Shown piece by piece: positions 7,930-16,177 of a DNA stretch of 64,000 nt. The notes beneath the pieces are model-generated. The model was not told the origin of the DNA, did not search any database, and was given only the letters and a program-made list of their open reading frames with translations. Position numbers and translations under genes: made by a program. How positions within the stretch are numbered: position 1 is the first letter of the stretch; each line of letters opens with the position of its first letter. Origin of the DNA: Cytobacillus citreus. GTDB taxonomy: Bacteria > Bacillota > Bacilli > Bacillales > Cytobacillaceae. The stretch spans positions 64,343 to 128,342 of the forward strand of contig NZ_JAGYPM010000004.1 in the NCBI RefSeq assembly GCF_018343665.1, read 5' to 3'.

Positions 7930-8730
7930 TTAAGCTATATTAAATTTTTCCTTCATATATTTTACATCTTCTGCAATTGCTCGAACATCTTCTCCTATAT
8001 GCAGACCGTATTCAAGAATTAAATGTGCATTTGGCGTATGCTCTTTGTATAATTTAATGAATTCTTCAAAATTCAAAGTTCCATCTAAAATTCTTTCATG
8101 AGAATCTTGAACACCATCGTTATTATGAAGATGATAGTGCGTTATCTTATGTTTTAGTGACTTTATGACAGTTTCTAGATTCCATCCGTTAGCATGAACA
8201 TGTCCGATATCGATTAACACATTATTCTCTTCATTTAAACATTCATTAATAAATTCTACCTCATTGAATAAGACATTTCTCTTAGAATGAACACCTGCAT
8301 TTTCTAGTAAAATAGCAATATCATCATTTTTTAATCGTTCATTTAACTCTTTTAAATTCTCTCTGCTATGTTTAATACTTTCTAACCTATTCTCTTCTGT
8401 AATCACTTTATTATTGTGATGGAATACAAGGTGTTTAATATTTAAATTTCTGCACAATTCAACAGTTTCAGCCATTTGATCCATTGCCTCATCATATTCT
8501 TTAGAACCTTTTTTCTCACTATGCTCTACACCGAAGTAGGGCCCATGAACCGTTAATGGTAAATCTTTAAGTATATGTTCAAAATCTTTTAATTCAGATC
8601 GAAACGATTTATTTTTCCAATTTGGAAAGAGTTCAAATCCTACTGAATCATCATTTAAAAGTGGTAATAAATCTTTTATTGGCGATAAACCTGTCGTTAA
8701 GAAAACATTTGTACTAATATAGATTGTCAT
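7930..8730 (-). CDS. TIM-barrel sugar phosphate isomerase/epimerase family protein
   Basis: 266-residue protein of the xylose isomerase-like (AP endonuclease family 2) TIM barrel superfamily. Typical strand-end residues are visible: LTVHGPYFG, KHLVFHHNN, ILLENAG, VLIDIGHVHANG, ITHYHLHNNDG and HLILEYG, which supply the His, Glu and Asp metal ligands. The exact reaction is unknown; relatives include isomerases, epimerases and phosphodiesterase-like enzymes. AGGAGG precedes the ATG. It lies 14 bases after the ABC ATPase and is the last gene of the operon, so it probably processes the sugar-phosphate or glycerophosphodiester imported by that transporter. Confidence 0.8.
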   Translation of the reverse strand: MTIYISTNVFLTTGLSPIKDLLPLLNDDSVGFELFPNWKNKSFRSELKDFEHILKDLPLTVHGPYFGVEHSEKKGSKEYDEAMDQMAETVELCRNLNIKHLVFHHNNKVITEENRLESIKHSRENLKELNERLKNDDIAILLENAGVHSKRNVLFNEVEFINECLNEENNVLIDIGHVHANGWNLETVIKSLKHKITHYHLHNNDGVQDSHERILDGTLNFEEFIKLYKEHTPNAHLILEYGLHIGEDVRAIAEDVKYMKEKFNIA

Positions 8731-8744
8731 GGTGATTCCTCCTA

Positions 8745-9809
8745 TTATGAATAAATCAAATTTTCTTCTGTGTCGATATCAAAAAGATGGAGATGGTTTA
8801 AATCAAAATTAACTTTTACCATTTTATCCTTCACTTTTTCGTTACTGACCGTTATACATTCTTGTCTATTGAAATCAAGACAGACACCGTATTGGCTTCC
8901 ATAATTCTCAACGAAATTAAATGTCATATCATAAAGTCCTGTTGTGCTGATAGACATATGTTCCGGACGAATTCCTAAATATATTTCATTCTTTTCATAG
9001 TCCAACAATCTGACTCTTAAATTTTCGGGTAAATGAATGACGGTTTCTCCTATTTTTAGAGACTTATCTTCAAGAGATGCTTTGAAAATATTCATTGGAG
9101 GTGATCCTATGAATTGTGCTGTGAACACGTTGACAGGCTTGAAATAAATATTTTCAGGCGTGTCTAACATTTGAATTTCACCTTTCTTCAAGACAACGAT
9201 TCTATCACCCAATGCCATTGCTTCGACTTGATCATGTGTTACATAGACAAATGTGTGCTTAAATTCTTCATGTAAGTGAAGTAGTGATTGTCTTGCTGAA
9301 ACTCTAAGCTTTGCATCTAAGTTAGATAAAGGCTCGTCTAATAAAAAGTACTCTGTCTGCTTTACTATCGCTCTTGCTAGGGCGACACGTTGTCTTTGAC
9401 CACCTGATAAATCTTTAGGCAATCTAGTTCGATATTCTTGAAGTTCTAACATATCTAACGCTTTTTCCAAACGTTTATTGATTTCTGCTTTAGGAACCTT
9501 GTTACGTTTTAAAGCGTAAGTTATATTTTTCTCAACAGTCATATGCGGATAAAGTGCATAGTTTTGAAATACCATTGCTACATTTCTTTCTCCAGCACTC
9601 AAATGACTCATTTCTTTATCTTCAAACTGAATACTTCCACTATTAATCTCTTCCAGACCAGCGATAATTCTAAGTAATGTAGATTTACCACAGCCTGATG
9701 GACCTAACAGTACAAGTCTCTCACCTTTGTTAATGGTTAAATTTAAATTCTCAATCACTTTTGTATCTTTATAAGATTTGTTAATTGATTCTAGCTTAAT
9801 CGTACCCAT
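8745..9809 (-). CDS. ugpC: ABC transporter ATP-binding protein, UgpC/MalK type
   Basis: Cytoplasmic ATPase of a carbohydrate or glycerol-phosphate importer, 354 residues, normal for this subfamily. Walker A GPSGCGKST (about residue 37), signature LSGGQRQR (about 134), Walker B FLLDEPLSNLDAKLR and the switch His in VTHDQ are all intact. The C-terminal third is the regulatory OB-type domain found in MalK/UgpC (YLGIRPEHM). It belongs with the two permeases and the binding protein upstream. A 200-bp non-coding repeat separates it from the permease genes, which is unusual inside an operon. The gene symbol is by subfamily resemblance only. Confidence 0.88.
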   Translation of the reverse strand: MGTIKLESINKSYKDTKVIENLNLTINKGERLVLLGPSGCGKSTLLRIIAGLEEINSGSIQFEDKEMSHLSAGERNVAMVFQNYALYPHMTVEKNITYALKRNKVPKAEINKRLEKALDMLELQEYRTRLPKDLSGGQRQRVALARAIVKQTEYFLLDEPLSNLDAKLRVSARQSLLHLHEEFKHTFVYVTHDQVEAMALGDRIVVLKKGEIQMLDTPENIYFKPVNVFTAQFIGSPPMNIFKASLEDKSLKIGETVIHLPENLRVRLLDYEKNEIYLGIRPEHMSISTTGLYDMTFNFVENYGSQYGVCLDFNRQECITVSNEKVKDKMVKVNFDLNHLHLFDIDTEENLIYS

Positions 9810-9827
9810 TTCATGCTCCTTTTTTAC

Positions 9828-10015
9828 ACGTTAAGAAAATATAAATTGGCCGCGCAGAAGATGTATGGACATAGTTGCCAATTTTAGGAATTAAGTGCGA
9901 CGGACAGGATGTCCTAGTCGGGTGAATGCCACAGGACGTGGCATGTATGAGCGCGATAAGTGCAACTACGCATCTGTCTTCGCCTTTCTAAGGCTCGCCA
10001 ATCTGCAAGTTTTCT
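9828..10015 (-). repeat. Dispersed repeat, copy A (inside an operon)
   Basis: Shares long blocks with the copy at 40894-41222: TTACACGTTAAGAAA, the GCGCAGAAGATG block, GTTGCCAATTTTAGGAATT, and CTTCGCCTTTC near the end. It has two palindromic boxes, GACAGGATGTCC and GCCACAGGACGTGGC, both uninterrupted here. It fills the gap between the permease stop and the ATPase start within the ABC operon. Confidence 0.85.
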
Positions 10016-10840
10016 TTATTTAATACCACTTGTCGTAAATGTATTGATAATATGCTTTTGGAATATTAAATATAATCCGAGTGGAATCGCCATTGTAATG
10101 ACTGACAATGCCATCGCAACCGTAAAATTCGTTCCACCCTCAGAACTTATATACAGTTGAAGTGCAAGAGGTAATGTAAAGTTCTCCGTTGTCTTCAAAA
10201 TAAGAACAGGCCATACGTACTCATTCCAAGCTAAAATGAAAAACCATATACTTGTTGATGTTACAGCTGGTTTCACCATTGGAAGAATATGATCCTTCAT
10301 AATATATTTCGTCGGAATATTATCAAGCTTTGCCGCTTCAATTAATGACTTAGGTATTCCTTTCATCGATTGAGTCAACATAAAGATTCCAATGGCATCA
10401 GCCATTTGAGGGAGAATAACACCCCAAATATTATTTTGAAGTCCTAGTTCCGAAATGATTAAATAGTTCGGAATCATCGTTACCGTGAACGGTATAAAGA
10501 TTGTACAAATTAACGCAAAATACGTTACATTCTTAAACTTAAATTGATAATAGACGATAGCGTATGCTGCAAGAAATGATGTTGCTACTTTGGCAACTGT
10601 AATAACGCTCGCAGTAATTAATGTGTTTATCGTAATACCAACTATAGGGATACTATCGAATAATCCTGTGTAATTCTCTAATGTGAATTTTTCAGGAATA
10701 AGAGATAACGTAGATGTGAAAGCTTCACTTAACTCTTTAAAGGAATTTGAAATAGCAAATACAATTGGATATATAGTCAATAGAATGAAGCTTATGAGTA
10801 TGATGTGAAGGATCATGTTTTTGTAATTAGCTGTTTTCAT
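10016..10840 (-). CDS. ABC transporter permease, UgpE/MalG type
   Basis: Second membrane subunit of the carbohydrate-type importer, about 274 residues with six predicted helices. The cytoplasmic EAA loop that docks on the ATPase is visible (IEAAKLDNIPTKYIMKDHILP). The C-terminus FQKHIINTFTTSGIK is a short version of the conserved family ending (QRYFVRGLTAGAVKG in E. coli UgpE/MalG relatives). I use ATG 10840, preceded by GAAGGA, rather than the upstream in-frame ATG 10861. With this start the gene overlaps the preceding permease by 14 bases, which implies translational coupling. Confidence 0.88.
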   Translation of the reverse strand: MKTANYKNMILHIILISFILLTIYPIVFAISNSFKELSEAFTSTLSLIPEKFTLENYTGLFDSIPIVGITINTLITASVITVAKVATSFLAAYAIVYYQFKFKNVTYFALICTIFIPFTVTMIPNYLIISELGLQNNIWGVILPQMADAIGIFMLTQSMKGIPKSLIEAAKLDNIPTKYIMKDHILPMVKPAVTSTSIWFFILAWNEYVWPVLILKTTENFTLPLALQLYISSEGGTNFTVAMALSVITMAIPLGLYLIFQKHIINTFTTSGIK

Positions 10841-11705
10841 AGTAAATCCTTCTTTCCACAAACAAGAATTCTAATAGTAGTAAAATGACGAAAATTAGGA
10901 GTGTTATCATCGCAAGTGCAGCTGATTGCCCGGTTTTATATACAACAAAAGCCTCGTGATAAGCTTGATAAATCAAGTTACTACTCCCATAATTCGGACC
11001 ACCTTGTGTGATCACTTTTATCGGTGTAAATACATATTGAAGCCCTTGAACGATTGTTAAAATTAAAATGTAAAACCCTGTTGCTGAACTCATTGGCAAG
11101 ACGATATCTATAAATATTCTAAGGTTAGAAATATTATCAAGCCTTGCCGCTTCAATAATTTCCTTTGATACACCAACAACCGACGCATATAACACGATAA
11201 AGTTATATCCAAACACTTTCCAAGAGACAATTAAACTAAGTACAATAATGACTAATCCATCTGTTTTAGACCAATTTGGGATTGAAAATCCAAACATTTC
11301 TCCAATAATGGCAACTGGCCCAGAGATGGGGTTTAAAATCCAAGTGAATAAAATTGAACCAACAACAAGTGATATAACAGACGGTATAAAGAACGCCACT
11401 TTATAAAATCCTTTAAATCGCTTGACCACATATCCAATAATAAAAGCAAAAATATAAGTAATAACGCAGTTAAATAGAATCAACACAACGATATAGAAAA
11501 ATGTATTGAAAATCACTTTCTTCGTTGTATCGTTCGTTAATATGTTTATGTAATTATCTAAACCGACAAACTCTTTAGTGGGTGAAATCATATTCCAATC
11601 AAAAAAGCTTAAATAAAGTGTGTAAACCATTGGGATAACTGTAAAAACTAACAAGAGTACTATTGCAGGTGCTAAAAATAAATATGGCTTTAGTTTTTCT
11701 AACAT
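10827..11705 (-). CDS. ABC transporter permease, UgpA/MalF type
   Basis: First membrane subunit of the importer, 292 residues with six helices. The N-terminus YLFLAPAIVLLLVFTVIPMVYTLYLSFFDW is the classic opening of this subfamily, and the EAA docking loop reads IEAARLDNISNLRIFIDIVLP. GAGAGG precedes the ATG. It directly follows the substrate-binding protein gene, with a strong hairpin in the short gap, and overlaps the next permease. It forms the heterodimeric channel with that protein. Confidence 0.9.
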   Translation of the reverse strand: MLEKLKPYLFLAPAIVLLLVFTVIPMVYTLYLSFFDWNMISPTKEFVGLDNYINILTNDTTKKVIFNTFFYIVVLILFNCVITYIFAFIIGYVVKRFKGFYKVAFFIPSVISLVVGSILFTWILNPISGPVAIIGEMFGFSIPNWSKTDGLVIIVLSLIVSWKVFGYNFIVLYASVVGVSKEIIEAARLDNISNLRIFIDIVLPMSSATGFYILILTIVQGLQYVFTPIKVITQGGPNYGSSNLIYQAYHEAFVVYKTGQSAALAMITLLIFVILLLLEFLFVERRIYYENS

Positions 11706-11728
11706 CTTTTACCTCTCCATGAATAAAT

Positions 11729-11762
11729 CGTCACCTACAGATCATAGACCGTGTAGGTGACG
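11729..11762 (-). terminator. Intra-operon hairpin after the binding-protein gene
   Basis: CGTCACCTACA at 11729-11739 pairs perfectly with TGTAGGTGACG at 11752-11762 and no T-run follows on the minus strand. Such hairpins after binding-protein genes usually protect the upstream mRNA or partly terminate, so that more binding protein than permease is made. Confidence 0.65.
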
Positions 11763-11771
11763 TTGCTTGCT

Positions 11772-13073
11772 TTATTTTCCTAGCAATTCATTAATTTCTT
11801 TTTCAGTTTTCTTCAGTCCTTCTTCAACATCAACAGAACCGCCTAAAATCTCATCTCGAATATCTAATAATTTTTGTTCCGCTTCTAATCCTGAATTACC
11901 AGGGAAGCTTGTCCAAGGTACAACGCCGTCCATCTGTTCAATTGCTGCATTCATCATTTCATTTTCTTCCAAGAAAGCCTTTAAGCCATTTTCAGATTGT
12001 GCAACATCTTTACGTGGAGGAACGTATCCTGTCCCTTTTGTCCATTCAGCCATACCTTCAACACTATATAAATACTCCATGAACTCCCAAGCTGCTTTTT
12101 GTTCCTTCTCATCTTTCGCCGTAATGGCTAACATCGCACCACCTGCTGGAAGCCTAACCTCTTTGCCTTCAAATGCTGGTGATTTAACTGTAGCTACATC
12201 AAACTTTGCATTATTTTGAACGTTAGAGCGTTGAGCAATAGTTGTGTACATCATTCCAACTTTACCGTCGATAAAACCTTGGATACCTTGATCCCATCCG
12301 ATGTGAAGTGCCGTCTTATCATCTACAACCATCTTTTTATACATCTCATATGCTTCGATACCTTCTTTAGAAGCAAACGTTGCCTTACCATTGTCTAACA
12401 TTTTTGCACCATTACTTTCTAAGATTGCTTGAGTTGCCCAGTTGTCTGCAGGTTCTTGAATATAAATTCCATAATTACCTGTTTTCTCTTTAATTTGTTT
12501 TGCAAACTTCTCAACGTCTTGCCATGTTTTTGGCCCATTCTCATCAAGGCCAGCTTCTTTTAACATATCTTTGTTGATGTAAAGTACAGGTGTACTTAAG
12601 GAGTAAGGAATACCTACTTGACTGCCTTCAGAATTCTTTGCAAGATCGATGATGTTTGGTAAGAAATTATCTTCTAAGAATGTCTTACTTTCTGGGAAGT
12701 GTTTGTCAATTACAGTCTGTGGCTCAACATATTCAAAGTTTTGTGAGAAATAATCTAAGAATGCCCAGCCAACCTGAACAACTGCCGGCGAATTACCTGT
12801 TGCTGCTTCAGCTTGTAAATTTTGCATTAAACCTTTATACATATCTGGATTAAACTTTGCAGTAACCTCAACTGTATCACTTTGTGCGTTAAAATCTGCA
12901 ACTAACTTCTCAACCGTCTTTCCGCCTAATGTTTCAGCATTAACATGCCAATATTCGATTTTTGTCTTTTCTCCACTGCCTGCTTCTTCCTTTTTGTCTT
13001 CTTCACCACTGGTTGGTGCACATGCTGATAAAACTAAAACCAATAGTGACATTAGCAATAAAAATTTTTTCAA
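11772..13073 (-). CDS. ABC transporter substrate-binding lipoprotein, UgpB type
   Basis: Extracellular solute-binding protein of family 1, 433 residues, anchored by lipid. The signal peptide ends in the lipobox LVLSAC, with Cys about residue 18, followed by an acidic and lysine-rich linker. The mature part has the usual two-lobe pattern (TKIEYWHVNAETLGG at the start, PLYINKDM-like PVLYINKDML in the middle). The start codon is TTG, overlapping the upstream HAD stop codon (TTGA), with AGAGG 8 bases before it. The GlpP gene upstream suggests glycerol-3-phosphate or a glycerophosphodiester as ligand, but this rests on context only. Confidence 0.9.
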   Translation of the reverse strand: MKKFLLLMSLLVLVLSACAPTSGEEDKKEEAGSGEKTKIEYWHVNAETLGGKTVEKLVADFNAQSDTVEVTAKFNPDMYKGLMQNLQAEAATGNSPAVVQVGWAFLDYFSQNFEYVEPQTVIDKHFPESKTFLEDNFLPNIIDLAKNSEGSQVGIPYSLSTPVLYINKDMLKEAGLDENGPKTWQDVEKFAKQIKEKTGNYGIYIQEPADNWATQAILESNGAKMLDNGKATFASKEGIEAYEMYKKMVVDDKTALHIGWDQGIQGFIDGKVGMMYTTIAQRSNVQNNAKFDVATVKSPAFEGKEVRLPAGGAMLAITAKDEKEQKAAWEFMEYLYSVEGMAEWTKGTGYVPPRKDVAQSENGLKAFLEENEMMNAAIEQMDGVVPWTSFPGNSGLEAEQKLLDIRDEILGGSVDVEEGLKKTEKEINELLGK

Positions 13074-13777
13074 TGTGTTTTCCTCTTTTCATATGTAGTC
13101 ATTAAAACTTCATTCAATTCTTTTAAATCTTGTACAACTTGAATGTATTGTTCATTAATCGGTATATTGAAATGATTAATATAAATCCCTTTAATGCCAA
13201 TGTCTTGGCATGGCTTAATATCGTTGATGTAATTATCGCCGATAGAAATAATTTCATGGTCTGGGTACATCTTTTGGATTTCCTTAACGTAAGTTGACAT
13301 TCCTGTTGGCTTCTTCGCATCATAATAATAGTGATCAAATGCATGATTTAATCCGAATAAATGGACAAATGTCGATGCGTTCTCTTCTGGTGAATTTGTC
13401 ATTAATATTTTTACGTCATCTAAGTTTTTAACTGTCTCGATATAAGTGTTGTTCATTTTAAGCGCAAAACCTGGTTGTATCATTTGTTCTCTTACTTTGT
13501 AAAAAGCTTCGATCTGCTTCGCTTCTTGAATCTCGTATTTACGAGATAAATACAAGATAACTTGCCATGGATCACCGAGTGAATAACTGCCGATTTGATT
13601 ATTTATAGTGTCATTCAAACCAATTTCACTAACGCCGTTTAGGATGTCATTCAATTCGTTTTTGATCGCATCTTGAATCCAGTGGTCACTCGTTATCAAC
13701 TCAATATAAGCTTCGACAAATGCCATATCATGATACAATGTTCCGTCTAAATCAAAAATAAAAACTTTCTTTTTCAT
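13070..13777 (-). CDS. HAD-family phosphatase
   Basis: 235-residue haloacid dehalogenase superfamily hydrolase. Motif I FIFDLDGTLY (about residue 6-15) carries the nucleophile, motif II is ILMTNS, motif III includes the Lys in DAKKPTG, and motif IV is IGDNYINDI. A helical cap lies between motifs I and II, as in phosphoglycolate or glycerol-phosphate phosphatases. First gene of the operon after the GlpP-type leader and translationally coupled to the binding-protein gene. The likely role is to dephosphorylate an imported or derived small phosphoester, possibly glycerol phosphate. Confidence 0.85.
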   Translation of the reverse strand: MKKKVFIFDLDGTLYHDMAFVEAYIELITSDHWIQDAIKNELNDILNGVSEIGLNDTINNQIGSYSLGDPWQVILYLSRKYEIQEAKQIEAFYKVREQMIQPGFALKMNNTYIETVKNLDDVKILMTNSPEENASTFVHLFGLNHAFDHYYYDAKKPTGMSTYVKEIQKMYPDHEIISIGDNYINDIKPCQDIGIKGIYINHFNIPINEQYIQVVQDLKELNEVLMTTYEKRKTH

Positions 13778-13832
13778 GGTGAAATTACTCCTTTGATTAT
13801 TAATAATTTTTGAATCCCTCCTTTGAAATATA

Positions 13833-13887
13833 AAGAGACCACAAACAAAGTCAGTTCACTTTCCTCTAACTTCATTTGTGGTCTCTT
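13833..13887 (-). promoter_or_regulatory. Leader hairpin, candidate GlpP antitermination site
   Basis: AAGAGACCACAAA and TTTGTGGTCTCTT form a 13-bp perfect stem between glpP and the HAD/ABC operon. On the minus strand the stem is followed by TTATATTT, a moderate U-run. In B. subtilis, GlpP bound to glycerol-3-phosphate prevents termination at leader terminators of glp genes. The position here fits that role, but the hairpin could also simply be the terminator of glpP. Confidence 0.55.
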
Positions 13888-13963
13888 ATACCGTCTCGTA
13901 TTTACTTGTTAATTAAATTGTAACGTTCATTTGTAAAACACATATTAATCTATTGTAAATACT

Positions 13964-14515
13964 TTATTTATTTATTTTCCATATGTCTGAATTTGATGTT
14001 GAAACAGCGATAGCACCATCTTTTAAGCTTCTTTCAAAAATATCAATCGTATCTACCAATCCTCCTGTTATGATTGGGATATCCGTTTTCTTTTTAATTT
14101 CTTTAATGACATATGTTGTCGTACTTGGCATTATTTCTAGTATATCTGGCTTTAATGAAATCGCTGCTTCAATAGTATTTTTTAACATTTCACTATCAAT
14201 CATAAAAGATCTTAATATAGTTTTTAAGTTATGTTGCTTACATTTTGTTACCATATTCGTTTTCGTTGTAATAACGCCGTCTGGTTTAACGTACTTTGAG
14301 ATGAACGTAAGTCCGTATGAATCTAACTTGAGCCCTTGTATCATTTCGATATGCACATAGACAGGGATGTTTTCTTTTTTAAAGACATCAACATATTCTT
14401 TTATATTTTGAACATTTCCTAATAGTAGAAAGACTGAATCGATATTATCTTTATATTTAATCGCAAGATCAATTTGTTTCGGTAATTTAATCGCTGCAAT
14501 AATATTTCTTTCCAT
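13964..14515 (-). CDS. glpP: Glycerol-3-phosphate responsive antiterminator GlpP
   Basis: 183-residue RNA-binding antiterminator that senses glycerol-3-phosphate, slightly shorter than the roughly 190-residue B. subtilis protein. It is a TIM-barrel-like protein with recognisable stretches: SVFLLLGNV, VYVHIEMIQGL, PDGVITTK, ILEIMPSTT and IITGGLVDT, the last being the typical phosphate-binding loop. AAAGGATG precedes the ATG. It is transcribed towards the HAD/ABC operon with a leader hairpin between them, so it probably controls that operon. No glpF/K/D genes are in the window. Confidence 0.88.
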   Translation of the reverse strand: MERNIIAAIKLPKQIDLAIKYKDNIDSVFLLLGNVQNIKEYVDVFKKENIPVYVHIEMIQGLKLDSYGLTFISKYVKPDGVITTKTNMVTKCKQHNLKTILRSFMIDSEMLKNTIEAAISLKPDILEIMPSTTTYVIKEIKKKTDIPIITGGLVDTIDIFERSLKDGAIAVSTSNSDIWKINK

Positions 14516-14657
14516 TTACGACACATCCTTTACTCATTTTCGAATTTATCTATTCAAATTATAATCCCATCATTAAAGTTTATAAAAATGAATTTCATAA
14601 TGAATTTTTTGGAAAAGAACTCAACTACCACTATAGTATATACGCATCGCCACTCAA

Positions 14658-14735
14658 TCAGAATTTATCTTTGCAAAGCAGCATAAAAAATATGATTTGA
14701 GACAATAAAGCACTTAGTGTTATGGTTTTTTTCAT
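14658..14735 (-). CDS. Possible 25-residue hydrophobic peptide
   Basis: A short frame with an ideal GGAGGTAAC ribosome binding site directly before ATG. It encodes MKKTITLSALLSQIIFFMLL followed by CKDKF and a stop: a lysine-rich start, a hydrophobic core and a charged tail. It could be a small membrane peptide, a secreted signal precursor or the decayed signal sequence of a lost gene. I recognise no family. It lies alone in the 550-bp gap between glpP and the GGDEF gene, where I see nothing else except AT-rich promoter-like sequence. Confidence 0.35.
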   Translation of the reverse strand: MKKTITLSALLSQIIFFMLLCKDKF

Positions 14736-15069
14736 GTTACCTCCATATTTAGTTCTTTCTTAAAGGAATGCTTTTGATAGGTCTAGTATAAGCTTAAACC
14801 CCTAGTGGGAGAAAATAGTTACATATTATTTTTAAAAAAATACTTTTTTTACTTAATGTGTAATTTAATACAGAATGTTGTATAATGAGCTAAATGTAAT
14901 AGGTAAAATTTCGTAAAAAATCGCAATAATTTACATTGGTTTTACCAATTTTTAATATTTTTAAAGTAAATTAGAATTAAGAGGATGGATTGCATTGAAA
15001 GGGAATAGAGTCCCAATATTCTTCATTCCCTTACTAATTTTCCTAAAAAACGGAAATGGAGGTGATGAC

Positions 15070-16041
15070 ATGCATGTTGTTATTGGCGATATTTCAATAG
15101 AAAATAAGATTGTAGCCCCCTCAACAAAATGTGAGGTAGTTTATTCAATCTTTAATGAAAATCCATCTTTGGAGGGGATTGTCGTATGCGAAAACGACGA
15201 GCCAATTGGATTAGTAATGAGAATGCTATTTTTTCAAAAGCTGTCTACTAAATATGGCTTTGACCTTTTTATGAAACGAACAATCGAGCTTATGATGGAT
15301 CAAGATCTATTAATAGTGGATTACTCTGTACCAATTACTGAAGTTAGCGCGCTTGCGATGAACCGAAAACAGGAGAACGTATATGACTATGTTATCGTCA
15401 CGAAACAGGATCGAATCTTTGGAATTGTAAGCATACGGGAATTAATAATAAAATTATCAGAGATACAGATTAATATTGCTCGCTATTCTAATCCCCTTAG
15501 TGGTCTCCCTGGAAACATTTTGATCGAAGAAACATTAAGGGAAGTTTTAACCTATAAGGAGTTTAGTGTTCTATACATAGATATTGATTCATTTAAAATC
15601 TTTAATGATACCTTCGGATTTAGTGAAGGAGATGAATTAATTAAGGAAACAGCAAATATTATTACTGATAGTATTTACACGACAGATAATATGCCTTCAT
15701 TTGTTGGGCACATAGGCGGAGACGATTTTATTGCAGTTGTTCCCCATTATCAGCATGAAGATTTATGCAATGCAATTATCTCCCGATTTCATCAGTCAAT
15801 CCTCCGCTATTACTCACATGAAGAATTAAATAAAGGTTCTATTCAAGCGATCACTCGGCAGGGAAAACTAGAAAATGTTCCGTTAGTGACGATTTCAATT
15901 GCAGTAGTCCAAAATAAAAATTGTGAACTAAAAACAGTTGGGCAAATAAGCAAAGAGGCGGCTAGAGTGAAGAGCAGGTGTAAGACCATTAAGAACAGTG
16001 TTTTCCTAACCCATAAAGACATAAAAGAAGAAATTCTGTAA
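15070..16041 (+). CDS. CBS-pair and GGDEF domain protein (GGDDF variant)
   Basis: Predicted cyclic-di-GMP signalling protein, about 323 residues. The first half resembles a pair of CBS domains (LEGIVVCENDEPIGLVMR and VIVTKQDRIFGIVSIREL). The second half is a GGDEF domain beginning NPLSGLPGN, with LYIDIDSFKIFND and the active loop HIGGDDFIAVV, in which the fourth residue is Asp instead of Glu. GGDDF occurs in some family members, so cyclase activity is uncertain. The ATG at 15070 has a near-perfect GGAGGTGAT before it; an open upstream extension to 14995 lacks one. It converges on a separate EAL gene, and together they match a common single-protein EAL-CBS-GGDEF architecture. Confidence 0.85.
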   Translation: MHVVIGDISIENKIVAPSTKCEVVYSIFNENPSLEGIVVCENDEPIGLVMRMLFFQKLSTKYGFDLFMKRTIELMMDQDLLIVDYSVPITEVSALAMNRKQENVYDYVIVTKQDRIFGIVSIRELIIKLSEIQINIARYSNPLSGLPGNILIEETLREVLTYKEFSVLYIDIDSFKIFNDTFGFSEGDELIKETANIITDSIYTTDNMPSFVGHIGGDDFIAVVPHYQHEDLCNAIISRFHQSILRYYSHEELNKGSIQAITRQGKLENVPLVTISIAVVQNKNCELKTVGQISKEAARVKSRCKTIKNSVFLTHKDIKEEIL

Positions 16042-16126
16042 TTAAAAATGGTTGTCTGAAATACGTTTCAAATGTTAATGAAAATAACACTAAAATGAAT
16101 GATTCCTGATCATGAAAGATACATTA

Positions 16127-16161
16127 AAGCCTTGTAGTTAGCGAAACTACAAGGCTTTTTT
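16127..16161. terminator. Bidirectional terminator between GGDEF and EAL genes
   Basis: AAGCCTTGTAGTT and AACTACAAGGCTT form a 13-bp perfect stem with T-runs on both strands, placed between the two convergent stop codons. Confidence 0.9.
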
Positions 16162-16177
16162 AGCTATAGGAATCTCA

